Source: Meconema thalassinum | Lineage: Eukaryota > Arthropoda > Insecta > Orthoptera > Tettigoniidae | Length of the DNA stretch: 64,000 bases | NCBI GenBank assembly: GCA_946902985.2 | Contig: OX336391.1 | Coordinates: forward strand, 72,765,947-72,829,946 | Direction: 5' to 3' | Shown: positions 12,127-26,074 of the stretch, piece by piece | Numbering within the stretch: the first letter of the stretch is position 1 | How the letters are laid out: each line of letters begins with the position of its first letter | Notes under the pieces: model-generated | What the model was told of the DNA's origin: nothing | The model's input: the letters and a program-made list of their open reading frames with translations, nothing else | The model's database searches: none | Program-made: the position numbers and the translations under genes

Positions 12127-13118
12127 GTCCTGTCTACCCAATGTGTACTTCTCTACTAGTCCTGTCTACCCAATGTGTACGTCTCCAGAAGTCCTGCTTA
12201 CCCAATGTGTACGTCTCCACAAGTCCTGTCTACCCAATGTGTACTTCTCTACTAGTCCTGTCTACCCAATGTGAACGTCTCCACAAGTCCTGTCTACCCA
12301 ATGTGTACTTCTCTACAAGTCCTGTCTAACCAATGTGTACTTCTCTACAAGTCCTGTCTACCAAATGTTTACGTCTCCAGAAGTCCTGCTTACCCAATGT
12401 GTACTTCTCTACAAGTCCTGTCTACCCAATGTGTACTTCTCTACTAGTCCTGTCTACCCAATGTGTACTTCTCTACAAGTCCTGCCTACCCAACGTATAC
12501 TTCTCTACAAGTCCTGTCTAACCAATGTGTACTTCTCTACAAGTCCTGTCTACCAAATGTGTACGTCTCCACAATTCCTGTCTACCCAATGTGTACTTCT
12601 CTACTAGTCCGGTCTACCCAATGTGTACTTTTCTACTAGTCCTGTCTACCCAATGTGTACTTCTCTACTAGTCCTGTCTACTCAATGTGTACTTCTCCAC
12701 AAGTCCTGTCTACCCAATGTGTACTTCTCTACTAGTCCTGTCTACCCAATGTGAACGTCTCCACAAGTCCTGTCTACCCAATGTGTACTTCTCTACAAGT
12801 CCAGTCTACCCAATGTGTACTTCTCTACAAGTCCTGTCTACCCAATGTGTACTTCTCTACAAGTCCTGTCTACCCAATGTGTACTTCTCTACTAGTCCTG
12901 TCTACCCAATGTGTACTTCTCTACAAGTCCTGTCTACCCAATGTGTACTTCTCTACTAGTCCTGTCTACCAAATGTGTACTTCTCTACAAGTCCTGTCTA
13001 CCCAATGTGTACTTCTCTACAAGTCCTGTCTACCCAATGTGTACTTCTCTACAAGTCCTGTCTACCCTACGTGTACTTCTCTACAAGTCCTCTCTACCCA
13101 ATGTGTACTTCTCTACAA

Positions 13119-13214
13119 GTCCTGCCTACCCAATCTGTACTTCTTTACAAGTACTGCCTACCCAAAGAGTTTTTCACTACATGTCTTGCCTATCCAATGT
13201 GTACTTCTCTACAA
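13119..13214 (+). repeat. Landmark 8, GAG class, B subtype
   Basis: Middle unit at 13,151. It is 3,487 bp after landmark 6, so the 352-bp B2 deletion lies between landmarks 7 and 8. Confidence 0.92.
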
Positions 13215-14398
13215 GTCCTGCCTACCCAATGTGTACGTCTCCAGAAGTCCTGCTTACCCAATGTGTACGTCTCCACAAGTCCTGTCAACCCAATGTGTAC
13301 TTCTCTACTAGTCCTGTCTACCCAATGTGTACTTCTCTACAAGTCCTGTCTACCCAATGTGTACTTCTCTACAAGTCCTGTCTAACCAATGTGTACGTCT
13401 CCACAAGTCCTGTCTACCCAATGTGTACTTCTCTACTAGTCGGGTCTACCCAATGTGTACTTCACTACTAGTCCTGTCTACCCAATGTGTACTTCTCCAG
13501 AAGTCCTGCTTACCCAATGTGTACGTCTCCACAAGTCCTGTCTACCCAAAGTGTACTTCTCTACTAGTCCGGTCTACCCAATGTGTACTTCTCTACTAGT
13601 CCTGTCTACCCAATGTGTACTTCTCTACAAGTCCTGTCTACCCAATGTGTACTTCTCTACAAGTCCTGTCTACCCAATGTGTACTTTTCTACTAGTCCTG
13701 TCTACCCAATGTGTTCTTCTCTACAAGTCCTGTCTACCCAATGTGTACTTCTCTACTAGTCCTGTCTACCCTACGTGTACTTCTCTACAAGTCCTGCCTA
13801 CCCAATGTGTACTTCTCTACAAGTCCTGTCTAACCAATGTGTACTTCTCTACAAGTCCTGTCTACCCTACGTGTACTTCTCTACAAGTCCTGTCTACCCA
13901 ATGTGTACTTCTCTACAAGTCCTGTCTACCCAATGTGTACTTCTCTACAAGTCCTGTCTACCCAATGTGTACTTCTCTACTAGTCCTGTCTACCCAATGT
14001 GTACGTCTCCACAAGTCCTGTCTACCCAATGTGTACTTCTCTACAAGTCCTGTCTACCCAATGTGTACTTCTCTACAAGTCCTGTCTACCCAATGTGTAC
14101 TTCTCTACTAGTCCTGTCTACCCAATGTGTACTTCTCTACAAGTCCTGTCTACCCAATGTGTACTTCTCTACTAGTCCTGTCTACCCTACGTGTACTTCT
14201 CTACAAGTCCTGTCTAACCAATGTGTACTTCTCTACTAGTCCTGTCTACCCAATGTGTACTTCTCTACAAGTCCTGTCTACCCAATGTGTACTTCTCTAC
14301 AAGTCCTGTCTACCCAATGTGTACTTCTCTACAAGTCCTGTCTACCCTACGTGTACTTCTCTACAAGTCCTCTCTACCCAATGTGTACTTCTCTACAA

Positions 14399-14494
14399 GT
14401 CCTGCCTACCCAATCTGTACTTCTTTACAAGTACTGCCTACCCAAAGTGTTTTTCACTACATGTCTTGCCTATCCAATGTGTACTTCTCTACAA
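14399..14494 (+). repeat. Landmark 9, GTG class, B subtype
   Basis: Middle unit at 14,431, 40 monomers after landmark 8. It is the last of the three CCTGCCTAACC copies. Confidence 0.92.
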
Positions 14495-15934
14495 GTCCTG
14501 CCTAACCAATGTGTACTTCTCTACAAGTCCTGTCTACCCTACGTGTACTTCTCTACAAGTCCTGTCTACCCAATGTGTACGTCTCCAGAAGTCCTGCTTA
14601 CCCAATGTGTACGTCTCCACAAGTCCTGTCTACCCAATGTGTACTTCTCTACTAGTCCTGTCTACCCAATGTGTACTTCTCTACAAGTCCTGTCTACCCA
14701 ATGTGTACTTCTCTACAAGTCCTGTCTAACCAATGTGTACGTCTCCACAAGTCCTGTCTACCCAATGTGTACTTCTCTACTAGTCCGGTCTACCCAATGT
14801 GTACTTCTTTACTAGTCCTGTCTACCCAATGTGTACTTCTCCAGAAGTCCTGCTTACCCAATGTGTACGTCTCCACAAGTCCTCTCTACCCAATGTGTAC
14901 TTCTCTACTAGTCCGGTCTACCCAATGTGTACTTCTCTACTAGTCCTGTCTACCCAATGTGTACTTCTCTACAAGTCCTGTCTACCCAATGTGTACTTCT
15001 CTACAAGTCCTGTCTACCCAATGTGTACTTCTTTACAAGTCCTGTCTACCCAATGTGTACTTCTCTACCAGTCCTGTCTACCCAATGTGTACTTCTCTAC
15101 AAGTCCTGTCTACCCAATGTGTACGTCTCCAGAAGTCCTGCTTACCCAATGTGTACGTCTCCACAAGTCCTGTCTACCCAATGTGTACTTCTCTACTAGT
15201 CCGGTCTACCCAATGTGTACTTCTTTATTAGTCCTGTCTACCCAATGTGTACTTCTCTACAAGTCCTGTCTACCCAATGTGTACGTCTCCAGAAGTCCTG
15301 CTTACCCAATGTGTACGTCTCCACAAGTCCTGTCTACCCAATGTGTACTTCTCTACTAGTCCGGTCTACCCAATGTGTACTTCTCTACTAGTCCTGTCTA
15401 CCCAATGTGTACTTCTCTACAAGTCCTGTCTACCCAATGTGTACTTCTCTACAAGTCCTGTCTAACCAATGTGTACGTCTCCACAAGTCCTGTCTACCCA
15501 ATGTGTACTTCTCTACAAGTCCTGTCTACCCTACGTGTACTTCTCTACAAGTCCTGTCTACCCAATGTGTACTTCTCTACAAGTCCTGTCTCCCCAATGT
15601 GTACTTCTCTACAAGTCCTGTCTACCCAATGTGTACTTCTCTACTAGTCCTGTCTACCCAATGTGTACTTCTCTACAAGTCCTGTCTACCCAATGTGTAC
15701 TTCTCTACTAGTCCTGTCTACCCTACGTGTACTTCTCTACAAGTCCTGTCTACCCAATGTGTACTTCTCTACAAGTCCTGTCTACAAAATGTGCACTTCT
15801 CTACAAGTCCTGTCTACCCGACGTGTACTTCTCTAAAAGTCCTGTCTACCCAATGTGTACTTCTCTACAAGTCCTGTCTACCCAATGTGTACTTCTCTAC
15901 AAGTCCTGTCTACCCAATGTGTACTTCTCTACTA

Positions 15935-15965
15935 GTCCTGTCTACCCAATGTGTACGTCTCCTAA
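15935..15965 (+). repeat. 31-bp monomer, B3
   Basis: Third B copy of the short unit, 3,839 bp after the second. Confidence 0.92.
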
Positions 15966-16957
15966 GTCCTGTCTACCCAATGTGTACTTCTCTACTAGTC
16001 CTGTCTACCCAATGTGTACGTCTCCAGAAGTCCTGCTTACCCAATGTGTACGTCTCCACAAGTCCTGTCTACCCAATGTGTACTTCTCTACTAGTCCTGT
16101 CTACCCAATGTGAACGTCTCCACAAGTCCTGTCTACCCAATGTGTACTTCTCTACAAGTCCTGTCTAACCAATGTGTACTTCTCTACAAGTCCTGTCTAC
16201 CAAATGTTTACGTCTCCAGAAGTCCTGCTTACCCAATGTGTACTTCTCTACAAGTCCTGTCTACCCAATGTGTACTTCTCTACTAGTCCTGTCTACCCAA
16301 TGTGTACTTCTCTACAAGTCCTGCCTACCCAACGTATACTTCTCTACAAGTCCTGTCTAACCAATGTGTACTTCTCTACAAGTCCTGTCTACCAAATGTG
16401 TACGTCTCCACAATTCCTGTCTACCCAATGTGTACTTCTCTACTAGTCCGGTCTACCCAATGTGTACTTTTCTACTAGTCCTGTCTACCCAATGTGTACT
16501 TCTCTACTAGTCCTGTCTACTCAATGTGTACTTCTCCACAAGTCCTGTCTACCCAATGTGTACTTCTCTACTAGTCCTGTCTACCCAATGTGAACGTCTC
16601 CACAAGTCCTGTCTACCCAATGTGTACTTCTCTACAAGTCCAGTCTACCCAATGTGTACTTCTCTACAAGTCCTGTCTACCCAATGTGTACTTCTCTACA
16701 AGTCCTGTCTACCCAATGTGTACTTCTCTACTAGTCCTGTCTACCCAATGTGTACTTCTCTACATGTCCTGTCTACCCAATGTGTACTTCTCTACTAGTC
16801 CTGTCTACCAAATGTGTACTTCTCTACAAGTCCTGTCTACCCAATGTGTACTTCTCTACAAGTCCTGTCTACCCAATGTGTACTTCTCTACAAGTCCTGT
16901 CTACCCTACGTGTACTTCTCTACAAGTCCTCTCTACCCAATGTGTACTTCTCTACAA

Positions 16958-17053
16958 GTCCTGCCTACCCAATCTGTACTTCTTTACAAGTACTGCCTAC
17001 CCAAAGAGTTTTTCACTACATGTCTTGCCTATCCAATGTGTACTTCTCTACAA
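16958..17053 (+). repeat. Landmark 10, GAG class, B/C subtype
   Basis: Middle unit at 16,990. It lies in the overlap of B3 and C1 and is the source of landmark 12. Confidence 0.92.
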
Positions 17054-17917
17054 GTCCTGCCTACCCAATGTGTACGTCTCCAGAAGTCCTGCTTACCCAA
17101 TGTGTACGTCTCCACAAGTCCTGTCAACCCAATGTGTACTTCTCTACTAGTCCTGTCTACCCAATGTGTACTTCTCTACAAGTCCTGTCTACCCAATGTG
17201 TACTTCTCTACAAGTCCTGTCTAACCAATGTGTACGTCTCCACAAGTCCTGTCTACCCAATGTGTACTTCTCTACTAGTCGGGTCTACCCAATGTGTACT
17301 TCACTACTAGTCCTGTCTACCCAATGTGTACTTCTCCAGAAGTCCTGCTTACCCAATGTGTACGTCTCCACAAGTCCTGTCTACCCAAAGTGTACTTCTC
17401 TACTAGTCCGGTCTACCCAATGTGTACTTCTCTACTAGTCCTGTCTACCCAATGTGTACTTCTCTACAAGTCCTGTCTACCCAATGTGTACTTCTCTACA
17501 AGTCCTGTCTACCCAATGTGTACTTCTTTACAAGTCCTGTCTACCCAATGTGTACTTCTCTACTAGTCCTGTCTACCCAATGTGTACTACTCTACAAGTC
17601 CTGTCTACCCAATGTGTACGTCTCCAGATGTCCTGCTTACCCAATGTGTACGTCTCCACTAGTCCTGTCTACCCAATGTGTACTTCTCTACTAGTCCGGT
17701 CTACCCAATATGTACTCCTCTACTAGTCCTGTCTACCCAATGTGTACTTCTCTACAAGTCCTGCCTACCCAATGTGTACTTCTCCACAAGTCCTGCCTAC
17801 CCAACGTATACTTCTCTACTAGTCCGGTCTACCCAATGTGTACTTCTCTACTAGTCCTGTCTACCCAATGTGTACTTCTCTACAAGTCCTTTCTACCCAA
17901 TGTGTACTTCTCTACAA

Positions 17918-17948
17918 GTCCTGTCTAACCAATGTGTACGTCTCCTAA
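17918..17948 (+). repeat. 31-bp monomer with CTAACC, C1
   Basis: Same CTCCTAAG end, but on a CTAACC monomer and followed by a monomer with TACTTGTCTAC. This is a distinct haplotype from the other 31-bp units. Confidence 0.92.
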
Positions 17949-19516
17949 GTCCTGTCTACCCAATGTGTACTTGTCTACAAGTCCTGTCTACCCAATGTGT
18001 ACGTCTCCAGAAGTCCTGCTTACCCAATGTGTACGTCTCCACAAGTCCTGTCTACCCAATGTGTACTTCTCTACTAGTCCTGTCTACCCAATGTGAACGT
18101 CTCCACAAGTCCTGTCTACCCAATGTGTACTTCTCTACAAATCCTGTCTACCCAATGTGTACTTCTCTACAAGTCCTGTCTACCCAATGTGTACTTCTTT
18201 ACAAGTCCTGTCTACCCAATGTGTACTTCTCTACTAGTCCTGTCTACCCAATGTGTACTACTCTACAAGTCCTGTCTACCCAATGTGTACGTCTCCAGAA
18301 GTCCTGCTTACCCAATGTGTACGTCTCCACAAGTCCTGTCTACCCAATGTGTACTTCTCTACTAGTCCGGTCTACCCAATGTGTACTTCTCTACTAGTCC
18401 TGTCTACCCAATGTGTACTTCTCTACAAGTCCTGTCTACCCAATGTGTACGTCTCCAGAAGTCCTGCTTACCCAATGTGTACGTCTCCACAAGTCCTGTC
18501 TACCCAATGTGTACTTCTCTACTAGTCCGGTCTACCCAATGTGTACTTCTCTACTAGTCCTGTCTACCCAATGTGTACTTCTCTACAAGTCCTGTCTACC
18601 CAATGTGTACTTCTCTACAAGTCCTGTCTAACCAATGTGTACGTCTCCACAAGTCCTGTCTACCCAATGTGTACTTCTCTACAAGTCCTCTCTACCCTAC
18701 GTGTACTTCTCTACAAATCCTGTCTACCCAATGTGTACTTCTCTACAAGTCCTGTCTACCCAATGTGTACTTCTCTACAAGTCCTGTCTACCCAATGTGT
18801 ACTTCTCTACTAGTCCTGTCTACCCAATGTGTTCTTCTCTACAAGTCCTGTCTACCCAATGTGTACTTCTCTACTAGTCCTGTCTACCCTTCGTGTACTT
18901 CTCTACAAGTCCTGCCTACCCAATGTGTACTCCTCTACAAGTCCTGTCAACCCAATGTGTACTTCTCTACAAGTCCTGTCTACCCTACGTGTACTTCTCT
19001 ACAAGTCCTGTCTACCCAATGTGCACTTCTCTACAAGTCCTGCCTACCCAATGTGTACTTCTCTACAAGTCCTGTCTACCCAATGTGTACTTCTCTACTA
19101 GTCCTGTCTACCCAATGTGTACGTCTCCACAAGTCCTGTCTACCCAATGTGTACTTCTCTACAAGTCCTGTCTACCCAATGTGTACTTTTCTACAAGTCC
19201 TGTCTACCCAATGTGTACTTCTCTACTAGTCCTGTCTACCCAATGTGTACTTCTCTACAAGTCCTGTCTACCCAATGTGTACTTCTCTACTAGTCCTGTC
19301 TACCCTACGTGTACTTCTCTACAAGTCCTGTCTAACCAATGTGTACTTCTCTACTAGTCCTGTCTACCCAATGTGTACTTCTCTACAAGTCCTGTCTACC
19401 CAATGTGTACTTCTCTACAAGTCCTGTCTACCCAATGTGTACTTCTCTACAAGTCCTGTCTACCCTACGTGTACTTCTCTACAAGTCCTCTCTACCCGAT
19501 GTGTACTTCTCTACAA

Positions 19517-19612
19517 GTCCTGCCTACCCAATCTGTACTTCTTTACAAGTACTGCCTACCCAAAGTGTTTTTCACTACATGCCTTGCCTATCCAATGTGT
19601 ACTTCTCTACAA
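19517..19612 (+). repeat. Landmark 11, GTG class, C subtype
   Basis: Middle unit at 19,549. The third monomer begins GCCTTGCC (T to C), seen only here and in landmark 13. It is the first copy with the downstream CAATAGGTAC variant (19,690-19,699). Confidence 0.92.
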
Positions 19613-20188
19613 GTCCTGCCTACCCAATGTGTACTTCTCTACAAGTCCTGTCTACCCTACGTGTACTTCTCTACAAGTCCTGTCTACCCAATAGGTACGT
19701 CTCCAGAAGTCCTGCTTACCCAATGTGTACGTCTCCACAAGTCCTGTCTACCCAATGTGTACTTCTCTACTAGTCCTGTCTACCCAATGTGTACTTCTCT
19801 ACAAGTCCTGTCTACCCAATGTTTACTTCTCTACAAGTCCTGTCTAACCAATGTGTACGTCTCCACAAGTCCTGTCTACCCAATGTGTACTTCTCTACTA
19901 GTCCGGTCTACCCAATGTGTACTTCTCTACTAGTCCTGTCTACCCAATGTGTACTTCTCCAGAAGTCCTGCTTACCCAATGTGTACGTCTCCACAAGTCC
20001 TCTCTACCCAATGTGTACTTCTCTACTAGTCCGGTCTACCCAATGTGTACTTCTCTACTAGTCCTGTCTACCCAATGTGTACTTCTCCACACGTCCTGTC
20101 TACCCAATGTGTACTTCTCTACAAGTCCTGTCTACCCAATGTGCACTTCTTTACAAGTCCTGTCTACCCAATGTGTACTTCTCTACTA

Positions 20189-20508
20189 GTCCTGTCTACC
20201 CAATGTGTACTTCTCTACAAGTCCTGTCTACCCAATGTGTACGTCTCCAGAAGTCCTGCTTACCCAATGTGTACGTCTCCACAAGTCCTGTCTACCCAAT
20301 GTGTACTTCTCTACTAGTCCGGTCTACCCAATGTGTACTTCTCTACTAGTCCTGTCTACCCAATGTGTACTTCTCTACAAGTCCTGTCTACCCAATGTGT
20401 ACGTCTCCAGAAGTCCTGCTTACCCAATGTGTACGTCTCCACAAGTCCTGTCTACCCAATGTGTACTTCTCTACTAGTCCGGTCTACCCAATGTGTACTT
20501 CTCTACTA
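20189..20508 (+). repeat. Doubled 160-bp cassette, C1
   Basis: Same five-monomer order, copies at 20,189-20,348 and 20,349-20,508, without visible differences between them. Confidence 0.88.
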
Positions 20509-21052
20509 GTCCTGTCTACCCAATGTGTACTTCTCTACAAGTCCTGTCTACCCAATGTGTACTTCTCTACAAGTCCTGTCTAACCAATGTGTACGTATCC
20601 ACAAGTCCTGTCTACCCAATGTGTACTTCTCTACAAGTCCTGTCTACCCTACGTGTACTTCTCTACAAGTCCTGTCTACCCAATGTGTACTTCTCTACAA
20701 GTCCTGTCTACCCAATGTGTACTTCTCTACAAGTCCTGTCTACCCAATGTGTACTTCTCTACTAGTCCTGTCTACCCAATGTGTACTTCTCTACAAGTCC
20801 TGTCTACCCAATGTGTACTTCTCTACTAGTCCTGTCTACCCTACGTGTACTTCACTACAAGTCCTGTCTACCCAATGTGTACTTCTCTACAAGTCCTGTC
20901 TACCCAATGTGTACTTCTCTACAAGTCCTGTCTACCCGACGTGTACTTCTCTACAAGTCCTGTCTACCCAATGTGTACTTCTCTACAAGTCCTGTCTACC
21001 CAATGTGTACTTCTCTACAAGTCCTGTCTACCCAATGTGTACTTCTCTACTA

Positions 21053-21083
21053 GTCCTGTCTACCCAATGTGTACGTCTCTTAA
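21053..21083 (+). repeat. 31-bp monomer, CTCTTAAG variant, C1
   Basis: The end reads CTCTTAAG, a private C-to-T change; the C2 counterpart reads CTCCTAAG. Confidence 0.92.
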
Positions 21084-21979
21084 GTCCTGTCTACCCAATG
21101 TGTACTTCTCTACAAGTCCTGTCTACCCAATGTGTACGTCTCCAGAAGTCCTGCTTACCCAATGTGTACGTCTCCACAAGTCCTGTCTACCCAATGTGTA
21201 CTTCTCTACTAGTCCTGTCTACCCAATGTGTACTTCTCTACAAGTCCTGTCTACCCAATGTGTACTTCTCTACAAGTCCTGTCTAACCAATGTGTACGTC
21301 TCCACAAGTCCTGTCTACCCAATGTGTACTTCTCTACTAGTCCGGTCTACCCAATGTGTACTTCTCTACTAGTCCTGTCTACCCAATGTGTACTTCTCCA
21401 GAAGTCCTGCTTACCCAATGTGTACCTCTCAACAAGTCCTGTCTACCCAATGTGTACTTCTCTACTAGTCCGGTCTACCCAATGTGTACTTCTCTACTAG
21501 TCCTGTCTACCCAATGTGTACTTCTCTACAAGTCCTGTCTACCCAATGTGTACTTCTCTACAAGTCCTGTCTACCCAATGTGTACTTCTTTACAAGTCCT
21601 GTCTACCCAATGTGTACTTCTCTAATAGTCCTGTCTACCCAATGAGTACTTCTCTACAAGTCCTGTCTACCCAATGTGTACGTCTCCAGAAGTCCTGCTT
21701 ACCCAATGTGTACGTCTCCACAAGTCCTGTCTACCCAATGTGTACTTCTCTACTAGTCCGGTCTACCCAATGTGTACTTCTCTACTAGTCCTGTCTACCC
21801 AATGTGTACTTCTCTACAAGTCCTGTCTACCCAATGTGTACTTCTCTACTAGTCCTGTCTACCCAATGTGTACTTCTCTACAAGTCCTGTCTACCCAATG
21901 TGTACTTCTCTACAAGTCCTGTCTACCCTACGTGTACTTCTCTACAAGTCCTCTCTACCCAATGTGTACTTCTCTACAA

Positions 21980-22075
21980 GTCCTGCCTACCCAATCTGTA
22001 CTTCTTTACAAGTACTGCCTACCCAAAGAGTTTTTCACTACATGTCTTGCCTATCCAATGTGTACTTCTCTACAA
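21980..22075 (+). repeat. Landmark 12, GAG class, B/C subtype
   Basis: Middle unit at 22,012, 5,022 bp after landmark 10. The CTGTCAACCC flank is retained. Confidence 0.92.
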
Positions 22076-22939
22076 GTCCTGCCTACCCAATGTGTACGTC
22101 TCCAGAAGTCCTGCTTACCCAATGTGTACGTCTCCACAAGTCCTGTCAACCCAATGTGTACTTCTCTACTAGTCCTGTCTACCCAATGTGTACTTCTCTA
22201 CAAGTCCTGTCTACCCAATGTGTACTTCTCTACAAGTCCTGTCTAACCAATGTGTACGTCTCCACAAGTCCTGTCTACCCAATGTGTACTTCTCTACTAG
22301 TCGGGTCTACCCAATGTGTACTTCACTACTAGTCCTGTCTACCCAATGTGTACTTCTCCAGAAGTCCTGCTTACCCAATGTGTACGTCTCCACAAGTCCT
22401 GTCTACCCAAAGTGTACTTCTCTACTAGTCCGGTCTACCCAATGTGTACTTCTCTACTAGTCCTGTCTACCCAATGTGTACTTCTCTACAAGTCCTGTCT
22501 ACCCAATGTGTACTTCTCTACAAGTCCTGTCTACCCAATGTGTACTTCTTTACAAGTCCTGTCTACCCAATGTGTACTTCTCTACTAGTCCTGTCTACCA
22601 AATGTGTACTACTCTACAAGTCCTGTCTACCCAATGTGTACGTCTCCAGATGTCCTGCTTACCCAATGTGTACGTCTCCACTAGTCCTGTCTACCCAATG
22701 TGTACTTCTCTACTAGTCCGGTCTACCCAATATGTACTTCTCTACTAGTCCTGTCTACCCAATGTGTACTTCTCTACAAGTCCTGCCTACCCAATGTGTA
22801 CTTCTCCACAAGTCCTGCCTACCCAACGTATACTTCTCTACTAGTCCGGTCTACCCAATGTGTACTTCTCTACTAGTCCTGTCTACCCAATGTGTACTTC
22901 TCTACAAGTCCTTTCTACCCAATGTGTACTTCTCTACAA

Positions 22940-22970
22940 GTCCTGTCTAACCAATGTGTACGTCTCCTAA
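22940..22970 (+). repeat. 31-bp monomer with CTAACC, C2
   Basis: 5,022-bp copy of the unit at 17,918, again followed by TACTTGTCTAC. Confidence 0.92.
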
Positions 22971-24538
22971 GTCCTGTCTACCCAATGTGTACTTGTCTAC
23001 AAGTCCTGTCTACCCAATGTGTACGTCTCCAGAAGTCCTGCTTACCCAATGTGTACGTCTCCACAAGTCCTGTCTACCCAATGTGTACTTCTCTACTAGT
23101 CCTGTCTACCCAATGTGAACGTCTCCACAAGTCCTGTCTACCCAATGTGTACTTCTCTACAAATCCTGTCTACCCAATGTGTACTTCTCTACAAGTCCTG
23201 TCTACCCAATGTGTACTTCTTTACAAGTCCTGTCTACCCAATGTGTACTTCTCTACTAGTCCTGTCTACCCAATGTGTACTACTCTACAAGTCCTGTCTA
23301 CCCAATGTGTACGTCTCCAGAAGTCCTGCTTACCCAATGTGTACGTCTCCACAAGTCCTGTCTACCCAATGTGTACTTCTCTACTAGTCCGGTCTACCCA
23401 ATGTGTACTTCTCTACTAGTCCTGTCTACCCAATGTGTACTTCTCTACAAGTCCTGTCTACCCAATGTGTACGTCTCCAGAAGTCCTGCTTACCCAATGT
23501 GTACGTCTCCACAAGTCCTGTCTACCCAATGTGTACTTCTCTACTAGTCCGGTCTACCCAATGTGTACTTCTCTACTAGTCCTGTCTACCCAATGTGTAC
23601 TTCTCTACAAGTCCTGTCTACCCAATGTGTACTTCTCTACAAGTCCTGTCTAACCAATGTGTACGTCTCCACAAGTCCTGTCTACCCAATGTGTACTTCT
23701 CTACAAGTCCTCTCTACCCTACGTGTACTTCTCTACAAATCCTGTCTACCCAATGTGTACTTCTCTACAAGTCCTGTCTACCCAATGTGTACTTCTCTAC
23801 AAGTCCTGTCTACCCAATGTGTACTTCTCTACTAGTCCTGTCTACCCAATGTGTTCTTCTCTACAAGTCCTGTCTACCCAATGTGTACTTCTCTACTAGT
23901 CCTGTCTACCCTTCGTGTACTTCTCTACAAGTCCTGCCTACCCAATGTGTACTCCTCTACAAGTCCTGTCAACCCAATGTGTACTTCTCTACAAGTCCTG
24001 TCTACCCTACGTGTACTTCTCTACAAGTCCTGTCTACCCAATGTGCACTTCTCTACAAGTCCTGCCTACCCAATGTGTACTTCTCTACAAGTCCTGTCTA
24101 CCCAATGTGTACTTCTCTACTAGTCCTGTCTACCCAATGTGTACGTCTCCACAAGTCCTGTCTACCCAATGTGTACTTCTCTACAAGTCCTGTCTACCCA
24201 ATGTGTACTTTTCTACAAGTCCTGTCTACCCAATGTGTACTTCTCTACTAGTCCTGTCTACCCAATGTGTACTTCTCTACAAGTCCTGTCTACCCAATGT
24301 GTACTTCTCTACTAGTCCTGTCTACCCTACGTGTACTTCTCTACAAGTCCTGTCTAACCAATGTGTACTTCTCTACTAGTCCTGTCTACCCAATGTGTAC
24401 TTCTCTACAAGTCCTGTCTACCCAATGTGTACTTCTCTACAAGTCCTGTCTACCCAATGTGTACTTCTCTACAAGTCCTGTCTACCCTACGTGTACTTCT
24501 CTACAAGTCCTCTCTACCCAATGTGTACTTCTCTACAA

Positions 24539-24634
24539 GTCCTGCCTACCCAATCTGTACTTCTTTACAAGTACTGCCTACCCAAAGTGTTTTTCACTAC
24601 ATGCCTTGCCTATCCAATGTGTACTTCTCTACAA
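24539..24634 (+). repeat. Landmark 13, GTG class, C subtype
   Basis: Middle unit at 24,571, the 5,022-bp copy of landmark 11 including GCCTTGCC. CAATAGGTAC lies 141 bp downstream. Confidence 0.92.
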
Positions 24635-26074
24635 GTCCTGCCTACCCAATGTGTACTTCTCTACAAGTCCTGTCTACCCTACGTGTACTTCTCTACAAGT
24701 CCTGTCTACCCAATAGGTACGTCTCCAGAAGTCCTGCTTACCCAATGTGTACGTCTCCACAAGTCCTGTCTACCCAATGTGTACTTCTCTACTAGTCCTG
24801 TCTACCCAATGTGTACTTCTCTACAAGTCCTGTCTACCCAATGTTTACTTCTCTACAAGTCCTGTCTAACCAATGTGTACGTCTCCACAAGTCCTGTCTA
24901 CCCAATGTGTACTTCTCTACTAGTCCGGTCTACCCAATGTGTACTTCTCTACTAGTCCTGTCTACCCAATGTGTACTTCTCCAGAAGTCCTGCTTACCCA
25001 ATGTGTACGTCTCCACAAGTCCTCTCTACCCAATGTGTACTTCTCTACTAGTCCGGTCTACCCAATGTGTACTTCTCTACTAGTCCTGTCTACCCAATGT
25101 GTACTTCTCCACACGTCCTGTCTACCCAATGTGTACTTCTCTACAAGTCCTGTCTACCCAATGTGTACTTCTTTACAAGTCCTGTCTACCCAATGTGTAC
25201 TTCTCTACTAGTCCTGTCTACCCAATGTGTACTTCTCTACAAGTCCTGTCTACCCAATGTGTACGTCTCCAGAAGTCCTGCTTACCCAATGTGTACGTCT
25301 CCACAAGTCCTGTCTACCCAATGTGTACTTCTCTACTAGTCCGGTCTACCCAATGTGTACTTCTCTACTAGTCCTGTCTACCCAATGTGTACTTCTATAC
25401 AAGTCCTGTCTACCCAATGTGTACGTCTCCAGAAGTCCTGCTTACCCAATGTGTACGTCTCCACAAGTCCTGTCTACCCAATGTGTACTTCTCTACTAGT
25501 CCGGTCTACCCAATGTGTACTTCTCTACTAGTCCTGTCTACCCAATGTGTACTTCTCTACAAGTCCTGTCTACCCAATGTGTACTTCTCTACAAGTCCTG
25601 TCTAACCAATGTGTACGTATCCACAAGTCCTGTCTACCCAATGTGTACTTCTCTACAAGTCCTGTCTACCCTACGTGTACTTCTCTACAAGTCCTGTCTA
25701 CCCAATGTGTACTTCTCTACAAGTCCTGTCTACCCAATGTGTACTTCTCTACAAGTCCTGTCTACCCAATGTGTACTTCTCTACTAGTCCTGTCTACCCA
25801 ATGTGTACTTCTCTACAAGTCCTGTCTACCCAATGTGTACTTCTCTACTAGTCCTGTCTACCCTACGTGTACTTCACTACAAGTCCTGTCTACCCAATGT
25901 GTACTTCTCTACAAGTCCTGTCTACCCAATGTGTACTTCTCTACAAGTCCTGTCTACCCGACGTGTACTTCTCTACAAGTCCTGTCTACCCAATGTGTAC
26001 TTCTCTACAAGTCCTGTCTACCCAATGTGTACTTCTCTACAAGTCCTGTCTACCCAATGTGTACTTCTCTACTA

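Larger units (their letters stand above)
10109..13595 (+). repeat. HOR block B2 (3,487 bp, internal deletion)
   Basis: Second B copy, shorter than its neighbours by 352 bp, exactly 11 monomers. The loss corresponds to B1 7,777-8,128, and the junction is at 11,615/11,616, where a consensus monomer is followed directly by a CTAACC monomer. The lost part contains the duplicated 160-bp cassette. A private substitution, GTCATG for GTCCTG, is near 10,145. Confidence 0.83.
13596..17526 (+). repeat. HOR block B3
   Basis: Third B copy, full 3,839-bp length again, with matching to B2 continuing to 17,526. It keeps the 352-bp segment at 15,103-15,454. Private changes include TCTCCCC near 15,592 and two ACATG endings near 16,764. 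Its right part, from about 16,830, was then incorporated into the larger C duplication. Confidence 0.8.
16830..21851 (+). repeat. HOR block C1 (5,022 bp)
   Basis: First copy of the longest tandem HOR seen here: 157 monomers minus 2 bp, the two missing bases being in the 31-bp units at 17,918 and 21,053. It contains landmarks at 16,958 and 19,517. It differs from C2 at only a few sites that I could see: ACTCCTC near 17,716, CCCGATG near 19,498, GTGCAC near 20,144 and CTCTTAAG at 21,077-21,084. Confidence 0.85.
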
